Positions 47,776 to 63,596 of a DNA stretch of 64,000 bases are shown here, piece after piece. A program made the position numbers and the translations under genes. Positions within the stretch are counted from its first letter, which is position 1, and every line of letters starts with the position of its first letter. Source of the DNA: Ziziphus jujuba. Its lineage: Eukaryota > Streptophyta > Magnoliopsida > Rosales > Rhamnaceae. The notes below the pieces were generated by a model. That model saw nothing but the letters and a program-made list of their open reading frames with translations. It was not told the origin of the DNA and ran no database searches. Location of the stretch: contig NC_083388.1 in NCBI RefSeq assembly GCF_031755915.1, forward strand, positions 27,497,001-27,561,000. Reading direction: 5' to 3'.

Positions 47776-48777
47776 AATATACACACACGTACACCCCCCT
47801 AAACGGAAACTCAACAAAAATAAAAATAAAGAAAACCATTTAATTCATTCGGAAAAACCCAATGAAGTTTGGGTCAGATTTGAGAAAAATGTCTTCATAA
47901 CCCATCTTGAAACTCAGTCTATGCAGCGCTCAAACCTAAGCCTTGTTAATTTCATTAGCCCCAAAAAAATTATGAAATTTTTTTTTTCCTATGAAATGAA
48001 GAAACTATGAATTTAACTTAAATAAAATACCAAATTGTCACCTAAATAAATAAAATAGAAGTTTTTCTTTTATTATATTTTATTTCCTTCCCCGATTTTT
48101 ATCCCTCAAAAGTAAATTATTTATTGGATAAAATTAACAATTGTATAACACAAGAAATTGTTTTTATATATATATTTCGTTAATATATCATCCATTATTT
48201 TTATTATAAATGTAACACTTTATTTCCAAGATTACGAGAAAGAAAAGAACATAATGAGGCAGACTAATAAATTAAGGAAAGATCAAATAAATAAATAATG
48301 GAATATAATAGTTTTCAAAAGGACTTTTTTTTTTTTTTAACTCAAACAATAGTTTTCAAAAGGACTAATCAAATTATAAAGAAGAGTTTTAATTTTTAAA
48401 AAAAATATTGGTTGCTTTTTTTGGGAAAAAAAACTAAAAGGGCACCTTTTTCTTTTAAAGGAAAAAAAAAAGTACTTAAAATATTATACAAGTTGAGTTT
48501 TATTTCTAGTACTGTTAAATATTTCTCTTTGTTCCAACTATAGAAGTTCTAAATTAAAGATTTGTCAGTGTCAAAATTTGAAAATGTTATTTGGCAAAAT
48601 AATATTTGTTATTGGAAACGCTTTAAATATGGATGTATCTACTCCTATCATTAATTAAGCCAAGAGGGTTGGTTGAGACTGAACCGAGCCATGGAAACAA
48701 TAAATACTAGATGATGTTAACCAAGGGTGTTTCCATTGTATCGTTCACTCGAAACCACTGAACCAAATTAATTCCAA

Positions 48778-52059
<3,282 letters not shown>

Positions 52060-52584
52060 CACAGTGGGCATTTTCTTTCTTAATTTCTAATATTCAGAAA
52101 GGAAAGAAAATTGGCCATGTATGATATGTGTATCGTGTTGGATGATATGTATGTGTGTGTGTGGCTTGAATTTATGTAAAACCTGTACTTCAGCAATGAT
52201 CATGCAAGAGACTACTTTAATTCAATGACATTAATAAAAATAATATGGAGATTAAATATATTCTTATCTCTTATTCTCTTTTATCTTTCATGATTAAGCT
52301 TTAATCCTGTATCAATAATTCAGTGACATTAATAAAAACAATATAAAGGTTAAATATATTCTTCTCTCATATTCTCTTTTATCTTTCATAATTAAGCTTT
52401 AATCCTGTATCAATAATGCTTTGTATATTAATCTCCCTCTCAAATATTTTTATAATCGTAATTTCAGTTATATATATATATATATATATAACGAATCTGT
52501 GACATGCTATGTAGTAAGTGTTTTTTATTTTTATATATACATATATTATCTACCTAAAAGAAAACTCAATAATAATAATAATAA

Positions 52585-52615
<31 letters not shown>

Positions 52616-53486
52616 AAAAGTATTTAATTCATTCGGAAAACCCCAATCAAGTTTGGGTCAGGTTAGAGAAAAATGTCTTCATGACCCATCTTGAAACTCA
52701 GTCCAGTGGGCTTTGTGCAGCACTCAAAACTAAGCCCAGTTTCATAAACACACAATAGTTATGAATTTTGTTTTGTGCATTTGCCTTTTTAACTTAAAAA
52801 TTAAATACCGAATTGTCACCTATATAAATAAAATAGATGTTTTTCTTTTATTATATTTTATTTCCTTAACAGATTTTTGTCCCTCAAAAGTAAATTATAT
52901 ATAGGAGAAAATGAACCATTACATAACACAAAAATTTTATTTTTATGTATATAATTCTTTAATATATCATCCGTTATTGTTATTATAAATGTAACATTTT
53001 TATTTACAAGATTATGAGAAAGAAAATGACATAATGAGATGGAGTGTTAAATGAAGGAAAGATCAAATAAATAATGGAATATAATAGTTTTGGAAAGGAC
53101 GGATCAAATTAAAGAGAATAATGGAATATTTGTTGCCCTTTTGGGGGAAAAAAATAATAAATAAATAAAACGGTACGTTTTTCTTTTAAAGAAAAAAGGT
53201 ACTTAAGATATTGTAGAAATTAAATTTTGTTCTGACTACGAATATTTTTCTGCCAATTTGGACCGTCAAATAAAAAATAATAATAATATAAGAATAATAG
53301 TAAAGAAAACAACGCTAACGGCTAGCACACTTAAAATGAGAGGGAATGTTTCCCGCCAGTTCTCTCTATCTCTCTCTCTCGCACTCTTAAACCCTCTCAC
53401 TCTCTCTCTAACACACTTTCTCTCTCTTGAAACTCTAACCCTAGGATAGGATAGCAGCAACTCCGCTGCACCGATCCGGTACATCA
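52060..53486. other. Copy B 3' flank and ORC1 promoter
   Basis: The part to about 53220 belongs to duplication unit B; a poly-A-linked phrase (TTTCATRATTAAGCTTTAATC) is itself present twice, at 52287 and 52384. From 53250 to 53486 lies the ORC1 promoter and leader, with an E2F site and a CT-rich stretch (53361-53430). Confidence 0.55.
53349..53357 (+). promoter_or_regulatory. E2F-binding site of ORC1
   Basis: TTTCCCGCC is a perfect match to the plant E2F consensus TTTSSCGC and lies 130 bases upstream of the ORC1 start codon. Plant ORC genes are known E2F targets expressed at G1/S, so this fits a cell-cycle-controlled promoter. Confidence 0.75.
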
Positions 53487-56400
53487 ATGGCGGAGACCCC
53501 ACAGAGAGCCGTACATCCCACAAGAAGATCCAATCAACCACCTCTCCATTTCAATCCCAAGCTTTCTCCCTCTCTCACCCCATCAACCCCTCCAACCACA
53601 TCTCCTCGCCGATCGACCCGCCGAGTCTCTCTAGCATTCAACGCCGGCACTCCCCGGAAGCCCACTGATCCAATCGAGAAGCCCGTTGACGATTCAGTGA
53701 GGGAAACTCCGGGAAGGACTCGAAAAGCATCGAATAGGAAATCGCCTCGGAGATCCATCAATTACGCTGAAGAAACCCGAAATGATTCGGCGGAGAAGAC
53801 ACCGAAAGTTGGAAAAATTTGTGAACTTCCAAAAACCCCTAGATCTACTAGAAAGGGCTCGAATTCGACTAGAAAAGATGAGGAGAGCGGTTGGACTGAA
53901 GTTGAAGTTTCGTTCTCTCCGGTGTCGCCGGACCAACCGGAGATAAAGAAGAGGAAAATGGCCAAAGAAAGAACCGTAATTACGAGATCTAGGACTTCAA
54001 AAGATGAGGATTTTGAGAAGAAGAAGAAGAAGAAGAAGAATGGGGGGGCGGTACCGAAGAAGCGAATCTATTACAAGAAGGTTGTGTATGATGGGGGCGA
54101 GTTTGGGACTGGGGACGATGTGTACGTGAAGAGAAGAGAGGATGCAAGCTCGGAAGATGAAGACCCAGAAGTGGAGGACTGCATGCTTTGCTTCAAGTCT
54201 GGGAGGGCTGTGATGATCGAGTGTGATGATTGTTTGGGTGGGTTTCATTTGAAATGTTTGAAACCGCCATTGAAGGAGGTCCCAGAAGGAGATTGGATAT
54301 GTGGGTTTTGTGAGGCTCGGAAAATGGGTAAAAGCGTCCAGCTTCCGAAGCCACCAGAAGGGACAAAACGGGTCAGAACAATGAGGGAGAAACTTCTATC
54401 TAGTGATTTATGGGCTGCTCGTATTGAGAGGTTTTTCTTCTTCTTCTTCTTTATTAATATATTTCTTTTATCTGTTTGATATTAACAATGATTGAATGTT
54501 GATATAAATTTAGATACTTTGTTTCTTGGAGGTATGCAGTTTATGGAAAGAAGTAGATGGTAGCTACTGGTCTCGTGTGCGTTGGTATATAATACCTGAA
54601 GAGACTGTTTCGGGAAGACAACCTCATAATCTCCGGAGGGAGCTTTATAGGACGAATGATTTTGCTGACATTGAGGTGATAGCTTTTACTGGACTAAATA
54701 CCAATGAAATTCAGATATTATAGGTGAATTTTACGTGATTTGGATGCAAATTGTGTAGATGGAATCCATCCTTCGTCATTGTTCCGTAATGAACCCCAAA
54801 GAATATGCTAAGGCCAGCAATGAAGGGGATGATGTATTTTTATGTGAATATGAATATGACATTCATTGGCACAGTTTCAAGCGTCTTGCTGACATTGATG
54901 CTGGTGAAGAGGTATGCACTTGAGAAAATTTGAAGCATTTTGGGATCCAACATCTGGTTAAATAGAACTTTCATTTGATTTAACCTACCTGTTTATTCTC
55001 ATTTGATAGGATGGTGAAGATAGTGATGAAGATTACAAAGTCTGCAAGGATTTGGACTCTGACACAGATGAAGACATGGACTATGAAAAGGAAAGCATCG
55101 AAAAAATGTTAGCTAAACAACATCCAGCTCATGAGATGGCTGCGGTATGGCTGCTATTTTGTATCACATATGGCTTTAGCTTGTAGGTTGCCAAATTAAA
55201 CCAGTCGGGTTGTGTATTATGAACAGAATTCACGGAAGGGGCGGTTCTTTGGGCTTCAAAAGGTAGGGATGAAGAAAATTCCAGAGCACATAAGATGCCA
55301 CAAGCAGACTGAACTTGAAAGAGCAAAAGCAACACTGTTGTTGGCATCATTGCCAAAGAGTCTTCCTTGTAGGAATAAGTATGTGATTTAGAGCATTTAG
55401 GTATGTTTAATATGTATAAATTTTTGTTTTCTATTGATTAAATTTCCTTTTATATAGAGAAACAGAGGAGATAACAACCTTTATCAAAGGTGCCATCTGT
55501 GATGATCAATGTTTGGGTCGTTGCCTTTACATTCATGGTGTTCCTGGAACTGGGAAGGTAGAATTTGTTGGCTTTTGTTAGTGAATATGACTTTGTTATA
55601 TTTTTTGGTTACTTTGATGCATGGTACTGGCTATAGTTATTAAATCTTTTCTCTGTGTGGAACTGCAGACAATGACTGTACTTTCAGTAATGAGGAATCT
55701 AAGGTCTGAAGTTGATGCAGGAAGTATAAGACCCTACTGTTTCGTGGAGATTAATGGTCTAAAACTGGCATCACCTGAGACTATTTATAGGGTAAGATGA
55801 GAACATATTTGGTCTTCTATAGTTATGACTGCACCATTTCATTCTAATACAAACGATCTAACATGTATTAGTCTTTCGACAGGTAATATATGAAGCATTA
55901 ACTGGGCACAGGGTTAGTTGGAAAAAGGCTTTGCAATTGCTGAATGAACGTTTTTCTGAAGGGAACAAATTTCGAGAAGAAGACAATCGGCCTTGCATTC
56001 TTCTCATTGATGAACTTGATCTTCTTGTGACTAGAAATCAGTCGGTAGTAATTTTGTCTTTTCCTTCTTCATATTTGTTTGTCTTTTGATGAGATCAGTT
56101 GGAAACAGATTCTTCATTCTGTCAAGTTCTTTCGGCAATTATATGTTGTTTGTTTTAAGATCCACACAAAAGGACAAACTTATCTAACCCTAACCTTTTT
56201 CCCCCCACAGGTTCTGTACAACATTCTTGACTGGCCTACTAAACCACACTCAAAGTTAGTCATTATAGGTATGCATTTACCTATGATAGCTTCCTCTTGG
56301 CTACTTGTTGTGGGATTGATGCAATTTCAATGAGAAAAGAAAGAGTAAGTAATGGCGAGATGATTAGACTGTTGATGACTAATATGCTTTCTTTTCTGAT

Positions 56401-57375
56401 GAATGTAAATTCAGGCATAGCAAACACGATGGATCTTCCAGAGAAGTTGCTTCCTCGTATTTCAAGTCGTATGGGAATCCAAAGACTTTGTTTTGGCCCC
56501 TATAATTATCAGCAACTTGAAGAAATCATTTCAAGTCGCCTTAAAGGAATTGATGCATTTGAAAAACAAGCTATAGAATTTGCTTCAAGAAAGGTAAGTT
56601 ATATGCGATTTGTTTCAGCATGAAATTCAATTTGACCTTCTTACTCTTGTATCTACTAAAGTGGGTGACAAATTATAAGATTCCTTGATTTTGTCCAACA
56701 TTTTTCTCTTACATGCATTCAGGTAGCAGCTATTTCAGGAGATGCTCGTCGTGCCCTAGAGATTTGCAGACGTGCAGCAGAAATTACAGATTATCGTCTA
56801 AAGAAACTAACTTCAACTTCCAATGACATTTCTGAAGGTGCCAAATTAAATTATAATTCACTATACTTTCTGCTTCAAAAATTGAATTTAAAAAAAAAAA
56901 AAAGAAAAAAAAAAAAGATGTAATGGATGCTTTGTTAAGAGCGTTGCGACTCAGCTAATTTACTGGATGTATCAATCTGTCTTCCAGGGAAAACACTTGT
57001 TGGTATGGCAGAAGTTGATGCAGCAATTCAAGAGATGTTCCAGGCACCTCATATGCAAGTGAGTCTAATAGTAACTTTACCTTACTTTTGATAATGGAAT
57101 ATAATTCATAACCTGTTATGACTTTCTCTCTCCTTCATTTGCAGGTGATGAAAAATTGTTCTAGACTGAGTAAAATTTTCTTGACTGCTATGGTTCATGA
57201 ACTCTATAGAACAGGAATGGGTGAAACCAGTTTTGAAAAGGTGAATTTTTCAATCTCTTGTCAAAATATTTGGTATTCTTAATCCGCTGACATTTATTAG
57301 TCTTTGAAATTAAAATTTTGTTATCCAAATTAGGGAACTTCCTGATTAATTGACATGCAGTGGAATATTTGGAAA

Positions 57376-57418
<43 letters not shown>

Positions 57419-58349
57419 ATCTCCACACAATCATGAATTGGAAATTTTGAATACTGAAGCATCCCAAGTTGTAGCCAAAGTTCCCAGTTTTCTGATTACT
57501 ACTTTCCCCTCATTGGTGCCTGATCTCTTATGGATAGTTACAGCTTCTCCCAGCACTGCCAATTTATTAGTGTTTTCATTGAAGTCCTTTGTTATATTGC
57601 AGTTGGCAACAACGGTCTCATGTCTCTGTACAAACAACGGAGAAACATTTCCCGGATATGACACACTCTTGAAAGTTGGGTAAGTTCTTTTACTCATCTG
57701 TGGAAATGCCTCTCATAAACAGATGCTGAGAACAAACTGATCTTGTTTAGTTGAAGATGATAACAATGCATTTTGTTTTAAGGTGAAATACAAGTTTGAT
57801 TCCATCTTTTTTGCAGTTGTAAGCTTGGTGAGTGCAGAATTATTCTATGTGAACCTGGATCTAGGCACAGGCTGCAAAAATTGCAGCTCAACTTTCCAAG
57901 GTTAGTCCTGTCTTGTCAAGCCTTTGCCAACTTATGGGATATTGTTATTAGAAGGATTTACTGAAGATCTCTAATATTATTGGATTAGTTAATACTTGAT
58001 GCATGAAAAATATTACAAAACAGTAAGCATGAGTCAGTTGTTAGCAGTATAAAATAACTGATGTATGAATTCCTAACTGTTAATCACAATCGTGTAATTT
58101 AAAGTTTACAAAAGAAAGAAACTTGTAAAGCTTTATAGCTTTAGCTATAATAAACAACACTGGAGCTGCCAACTTAATTTTCTGGACTTATAATTTCCTG
58201 GACCGAATTATGCAACATCCACAACCACCTGAGAAGAATTTTGTTTTCAGCATTGCCAGCTGACACAGAATTTTCTATTTTGCAGTGATGATGTAGCATT
58301 TGCACTCAAGGACAGCAAGGAGCTTCCATGGTTGGCCAAATATCTTTGA
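53487..58349 (+). CDS. ORC1: Origin recognition complex subunit 1, ORC1 (882 aa, 16 exons)
   Basis: Exons: 53487-54430, 54540-54675, 54759-54911, 55010-55144, 55227-55378, 55458-55557, 55669-55791, 55883-56044, 56211-56268, 56415-56593, 56723-56837, 56988-57058, 57145-57240, 57603-57679, 57817-57900, 58286-58349. ORC1 is the largest ORC ATPase, marking replication origins and loading MCM with CDC6. The basic, Ser/Pro-rich N-terminus (1 to about 200) contains SP/TP sites and a Lys7 run. A PHD finger follows (about 232-276, CMLCFKSG to WICGFC), a plant-specific feature that reads H3K4 methylation. A BAH domain (about 300-430; YWSRVRWYIIPEET) comes next, then AAA+ with Walker A GVPGTGKT (534-541), Walker B LLIDELD (DELD 624-627), sensor 1 IIGIANTMDLPE and a C-terminal winged helix ending ELPWLAKYL. 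Length fits plant ORC1. The first Met after the CT-rich leader was taken as start. Intron 13 has a long CT repeat. Confidence 0.95.
57378..57416. repeat. (CT)n microsatellite in ORC1 intron 13
   Basis: About 19 uninterrupted CT units. It lies in the intron between exons 13 and 14. Confidence 0.95.
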
Positions 58350-59913
58350 TTCAGGACACCAACAGACTCTTTCTAAACATCCAATTTCAGTAACATTTTT
58401 GTTGTTGTACTCATTATTTTAATTGTATATAATTATTGTTTTCCCTATTTTCGCCATTAAATTGTTGATTATGGGCAAAATTGTTAAACAATATAATCCA
58501 ATTGTACTGTTGTTGAGTTGATAATAGAAACCCAAAAATATTTTTTAGTTGATTCAGAAATTCCTTTCCTTTTGTGGGTCATCGCCTTAATTGCCTCGAC
58601 AATCTCCAATTCTTTTTCTTTTTTTGGAAAGCATTAAATCTCCATATTTTAAAAGTTTACGGTTAGGATATAAATATTATTTTATTAATAATATAGAAAC
58701 AATTATATATATATATATATATATATATAAAGCTCTCTGTTATTAATAGCAAAGCTGTAGCTGAACAGATGTGTTTGGAATATCAGCCTAGCGTGAAGAT
58801 TAATTTATATGCATTTTTCTGATTTACTCGAGCATTCCCAAATTTCATTCTTTTAATTAACCGGATTTTAATTTATAATTTATTTATTTATTTATTTTTA
58901 ATATCTATTCACCAATTATGGATATATGCTGGCTAAAACAAAATCTATGCATTTTGTGTCATTATGTGTGTTTCGTCTATTCACCATTTTTCTTCTATTA
59001 CCCTAGGTAGGATGTCATTTTCGATCACCCAAAAAAAAAATTAAAAAAAAAAAAAAAAGCCACAGGCTGACCATTCAAATCTCTTCCTGATTACGATTAC
59101 TTTTAGATAATCAAATTCATGACAAAAAGAAAGTCACTTCTTTTGTTGCCATCAAATTAGTTGTAAATATTAGTTTCAGCGTGGAGTTTGCAAGATGCGC
59201 ATCCCTCCATTTTATTGTCCATCTGATGGAAATTCATTTTTCCTTTTTATCTGTTTATTTTAATTTTATGGTTTTGATCCTTACAGAGGATATTTCTATG
59301 GTGCTACGACTATAAACCATTTTACATCATACTAATCCTTCTCTTCCTTCTTGCTCTCTGCAAAGATGACAACACCTCTCATTGTATTAATCAGGAAAAT
59401 ACGTGATTTTTTTTAATATAATATTTAACTTGGTAACACTATTCCCTTTATCAAGTTTATAATGTCATTCTCAATTTTTATTTATTTATTTATTTTTCGA
59501 AGAAAAAAAAAAATGCAAACTTCAGCTTTCCAGTTTTACTATCATAAACAAACACCATGAAAAATTAAAAGAGAACAATTATAACTAAATCACACAAACA
59601 AAAGTACGAATATGTAAAGCTCTATTGAGTGAATTTACGAACAAGCCAAAATAATGTTCACAACATTATCTTCGTCATACAAGGATGATTAAAAAATAAA
59701 AATAAAAACAATTAATCTCAAAATCAGACGCATGAATAAAGTGGAAGGAATTAAAAAATTAAAAAGTAATAATTAACGCATTCAGTGGCCACACTTTTCA
59801 ATTTTAATTTTTATTATTTTCTTACTTAACTTGCTTTTTTCTTTTTACCAATTTTATTGCCCCTCTTTTTTCCTTCGCCATTTTCTTCTTCCAGCTACAA
59901 AACCATTTCTCTC

Positions 59914-59948
<35 letters not shown>

Positions 59949-60969
59949 ATTTTTTTTTCTCATTTTTTATTTCTTCTGCAGCTTTTTTATTTTATTTTAT
60001 TTTTTATTTTAATTCCTTTTATAAAATTGATTTTTACGATTCTCTTACAATTGGATTTTGAGGGAACCCGCGTGAAAAAAAGATGTATTTTCTTCTTGGC
60101 CTAATGTCTTTTTAATTATTATTTAAGAAAAGGCAGTAAGTAAAAATAATTAAGAATCCATAATTAAGCAAACTTCATTTTTTTTTTCTTTGGATAAAAT
60201 ATATTTAAATGTTTCCTGAAATTTGAAAGTTGCGGGTCGAAGGAAAAAGACAAGTCAATCTTAGTGCATAAAAGAAGTGTTGCCAATATTTATGTTGCTT
60301 CTGGGGAATAAAGCAATTTTTTTTTATTTTTTTTTTCCTTTGAAAGAGAGAATACAGCAACTTGAAGCAATAAAATAATTCACCTTTTTTTTCTTTTCTT
60401 TTTTTTTTTTTCCTCTGCACTTTTCCGTTTTGCTTTTTTCTTTTTCTGGCTTTTTCTCCTGTAATTTTTAGCCTTTTACCACTATTTCCCAACTTTTGTT
60501 TTTTCATTTTGGCTTCTTCCTCTCTTTACTGAGGTTGAGACTCCAAATAAAACATGACCGTTTTGAATTTCAATTTGTTTCTTTTTTAATTCAATTTTTA
60601 AATATAAATTTCATATATATCTTATCTTTCCATACAAAAGATTTAATTTGATTAGATAAAAAAATTTAATTTAGATAGGATAATTATATTTCCATAAATT
60701 TCTTTCATTATCAATCATTTTTTTCTTTAAATTTTCTTTTCTTTTTTTTTTTCTTTTTATTTTTTATTTTTTCACCATTCAACATATATAGAATTTATAT
60801 TGTTGTTAATTATCTTTGTTATCTTTGAGTAGTTATTAGTTGGGTGATTATAGATACCAAAAAGCATTTGACTTGATTAAGAATAATTAATTATTATCTT
60901 TAGTCAAACTGCCTCGGTTTTGATCCTCCATAGTTCTCTAACAACTTTATTATGGCAGCATCCTCAAAA

Positions 60970-61002
<33 letters not shown>

Positions 61003-61014
61003 CGCACGAAAAAG
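58350..61014. other. ORC1 3' flank and gene-poor AT-rich DNA
   Basis: Nothing coding was recognised. TA microsatellites lie at 58706-58729, 59914-59948 and 60976-61001. The stretch from 59930 to 60500 is strongly T-rich on the plus strand. Frames here are low-complexity. Confidence 0.5.
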
Positions 61015-61411
61015 AACAAAGCACATTAATTTAAGATGGGAGACTGTACTTTTATAATATATATAAAATATATGTTTATACTTTTATACATATCATATAC
61101 ATACACCTTATATATACACCAACAAAAAAAAAAAAAAGGAAAAAAAATCGTGGAAGGACAAATTTTATAGTATAGAGTAAATATGTAAATTTAAATTTGT
61201 CCACGTGGCGTACATTAAAACAGAGTTTTATTCGGGAAGTATCTGAAACTTTCTCACAAGATGGAATATATTGATTAAATGACGAAAGCTAAAGAGGTCT
61301 ACCCAAAAGTGAGAGAGAAGTGGAACAACAACAGCACCCAAAATATACACTAACATGCATGTATATGCATGCAATATTGCACCTTATTACGAGAATGCCA
61401 TTCATGCCGTG
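61015..61411. repeat. Segmental repeat, copy 1 (promoter-like)
   Basis: About 400 bp recur in the same orientation at 63597-64000. Shared phrases include CACATTAATTTAAGATG, GGAAGGACAAATTTTATA, GAGTTTTATTCGG and GAGAATGCCAT. The block contains a CCACGTGGC element, and copies differ by small indels and substitutions. It has no coding frame. Its composition resembles a plant promoter, so it may be a duplicated upstream region. Confidence 0.8.
61202..61207. promoter_or_regulatory. G-box/ABRE-like CCACGTGGC
   Basis: A perfect CACGTG inside CCACGTGGC, the strong bZIP/ABRE context. The matching position of the second copy reads CCAGGTGGC (near 63791), so the palindrome is broken there. No gene downstream of this site was recognised. 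Confidence 0.4.
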
Positions 61412-63596
61412 GAGCTACCAAATCCAAAACTCACATCCAACAATCACTCTACATACGCCATTACTTGTTCTTTAGCTAGCTAGCTAGCTTTTGACTAATC
61501 CAATAGGCCTTTGTGATTGCAAATTCATGTTGTTGGCAAAAGAGTTGGTGATCCAGATCTTGATTAGTCTAGTGGTGAGAGATATTCTTCGATGCAAGTG
61601 CATGTGAAAATATTCATGGTATTATCTCATTACGAGTCCTTCCTTCATTGATGAACACCCCAAATTATGCAACAACAAGGATCCTTATCTTCTCGTCGAT
61701 TACAGGAGTACTCATCAACAATCAAGAAAGGGTCGTTATATGGACAATTTTTTCCTCCTAGCATCGTTTTAGTTTCTCATGAAAACCTAGAAGAAGTTGT
61801 TAGGAAGATCATGTTATCCTATACAAGTCTAGCCAATATGGATTTGGCCATAGCAAATTCCATCTTAGTTTGCTGTAATGGCATTTTGTGTATTTTTTAT
61901 TTTTTATTTTTTATTTTTTTTAATGTGGAATTAAAATAAGAGAGTGGTTCTATGATTTGTGTAACCATATATGTGATGGATTAGACAGGAAATTTTAGGG
62001 TCAAGCATGAAGCAATGACAGAAGTACCACTTAAAAGACATCTCAGATAGACAAATATTGTCACCATCAAATAATGCTGTCTCTTCAAACTCCATGTAAG
62101 AACGATGGAGCATCACATGGGCAATGACACGTAGGCCGTAAGCGTCTAGCTGGTTACAATTGACAGAAAATGCCTAATTTAGAGTTAGTCCATTGAACAA
62201 AATTGATAGCAGTTGAAACTGTGAGTGTAATGCTATTAAACTCTAAAACTGGACTCAAATTTCCATGGCTTATTCTGTTGCGTTTCAGTACAACGTAAGC
62301 AAGAAGTCTGGCAATCTCCCTTGAATTCTGCTTTGTAAGGAAAGAGATGCAAATTTATCCCCCATCCCCAGTCAACAAGTTAAAAACACATAGCAAAGTT
62401 AGAACTTTGATTAATCATAAAAGCATGAACAAAAAATTAGTTGTTGTCTTATATGCAACCAAGTAGACTTGATCATGCCAAGGTCCACTTCGATCACAAA
62501 ATCCATCTTCTACCACGTCATCCCTGCCAAAAGATCAGGTAATTGACGTCATTAAATGATCTGTATACCTTTGACTTCTTCAACATAAATAGGAATAGGT
62601 TAGGCCTGCAAACAAATGCAGATTTATAGTTCAAGACACAGCAGAAGCCGAAGTTGCACTTTAATCATTAATGACATCTTTCTTACAGTGCAAGGCATAT
62701 TTATGCAATCAAATTTCTTCCAAGTTTCTGAAAATCTTAACCAGCGCATTAAAACCTATAATGAGCAACAGAACATGAATATTATTAAGGGTTGACCACA
62801 ATTAGTACTTGAAATTATCATCACACATAACACATAGTGCCATATTATAAAATGGCTTATCATATTATACTAAGGAAAAAAAAAAAAAAGAAAAACAGAA
62901 AAAAGAAAAAAAAAAGGAGACTATAAAACAACTAGCTTGATCAATCCTTGTCTCCAAAATGGACCCTGTAACTAGTCTAAATTGAGTGAAGTTTAGCCAG
63001 GCAATATGTTTAATTAAACTGCAAACTATTAGACAACATTCAAAATATGGCGATGTAATTTAAAAACACAACTAAAAACAAATCGCAGTTCCAAAACAAA
63101 TTACGCATTTTTCAAAACAAATGGAAAATCATGCCGGAGACTGACTAGGCTTTAGGAGACAACTAGAATCATAGTTATCAAGTAGACAAAAGAGTACTCG
63201 ATTAACCTATTGCATAATTCAAAGGTTTAAAATAACTAATTATAAGTCAAATGAACCAAAAACTCCAAAAGAACAATAAAATTAGAGAAGCAGACGAAAT
63301 ACTATGCATACCTCAGACACTCTGTTTGATTTCCAGTAAAAGCAAGAACACTAAACAAAGTAAATATACTTTATAATAACGCTACATATATGTATATAAA
63401 GAAACACATTGACGAATAAAAGATGAAGAAATATTTTTTGCTCTGATCAGAATAATTATCTTTATATGTTAGATTAACTGCCATGGGGTTTTGGTCCTGT
63501 GTCATATCTAGGCACTAGGACAACTTTATTGTTGTGCCAAACAAATTATTCGACTGCTTGGCGGCATGCCTCATACATCTATATCACACTTAAGAA
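61412..63596. other. Spacer between the two segmental repeats; no recognised gene
   Basis: A plus-strand frame at 61667-61939 (90 codons) begins MQQQGSLSSRRLQEYSS and ends in a low-complexity hydrophobic tail. It matches no family I know and is listed only as doubtful. AGCTAGCTAGCTAGCT lies at 61474-61489. TGACGTCA occurs in the ATTGACGTCATTAA word near 62545. Purine-rich simple sequence occupies 62874-62916. Confidence 0.4.

Larger units (their letters stand above)
46034..48777. other. ALDH3F1-like A 3' flank with element insertions; copy B promoter
   Basis: The interval holds the MITE-like fold-back (46144-46316) and the miniature copia-derived element (46821-47775), both missing from the matching flank of copy B. 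The rest matches 52080-53220. The last 130 bases are the proximal promoter of copy B. No coding frame was seen. Confidence 0.6.
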
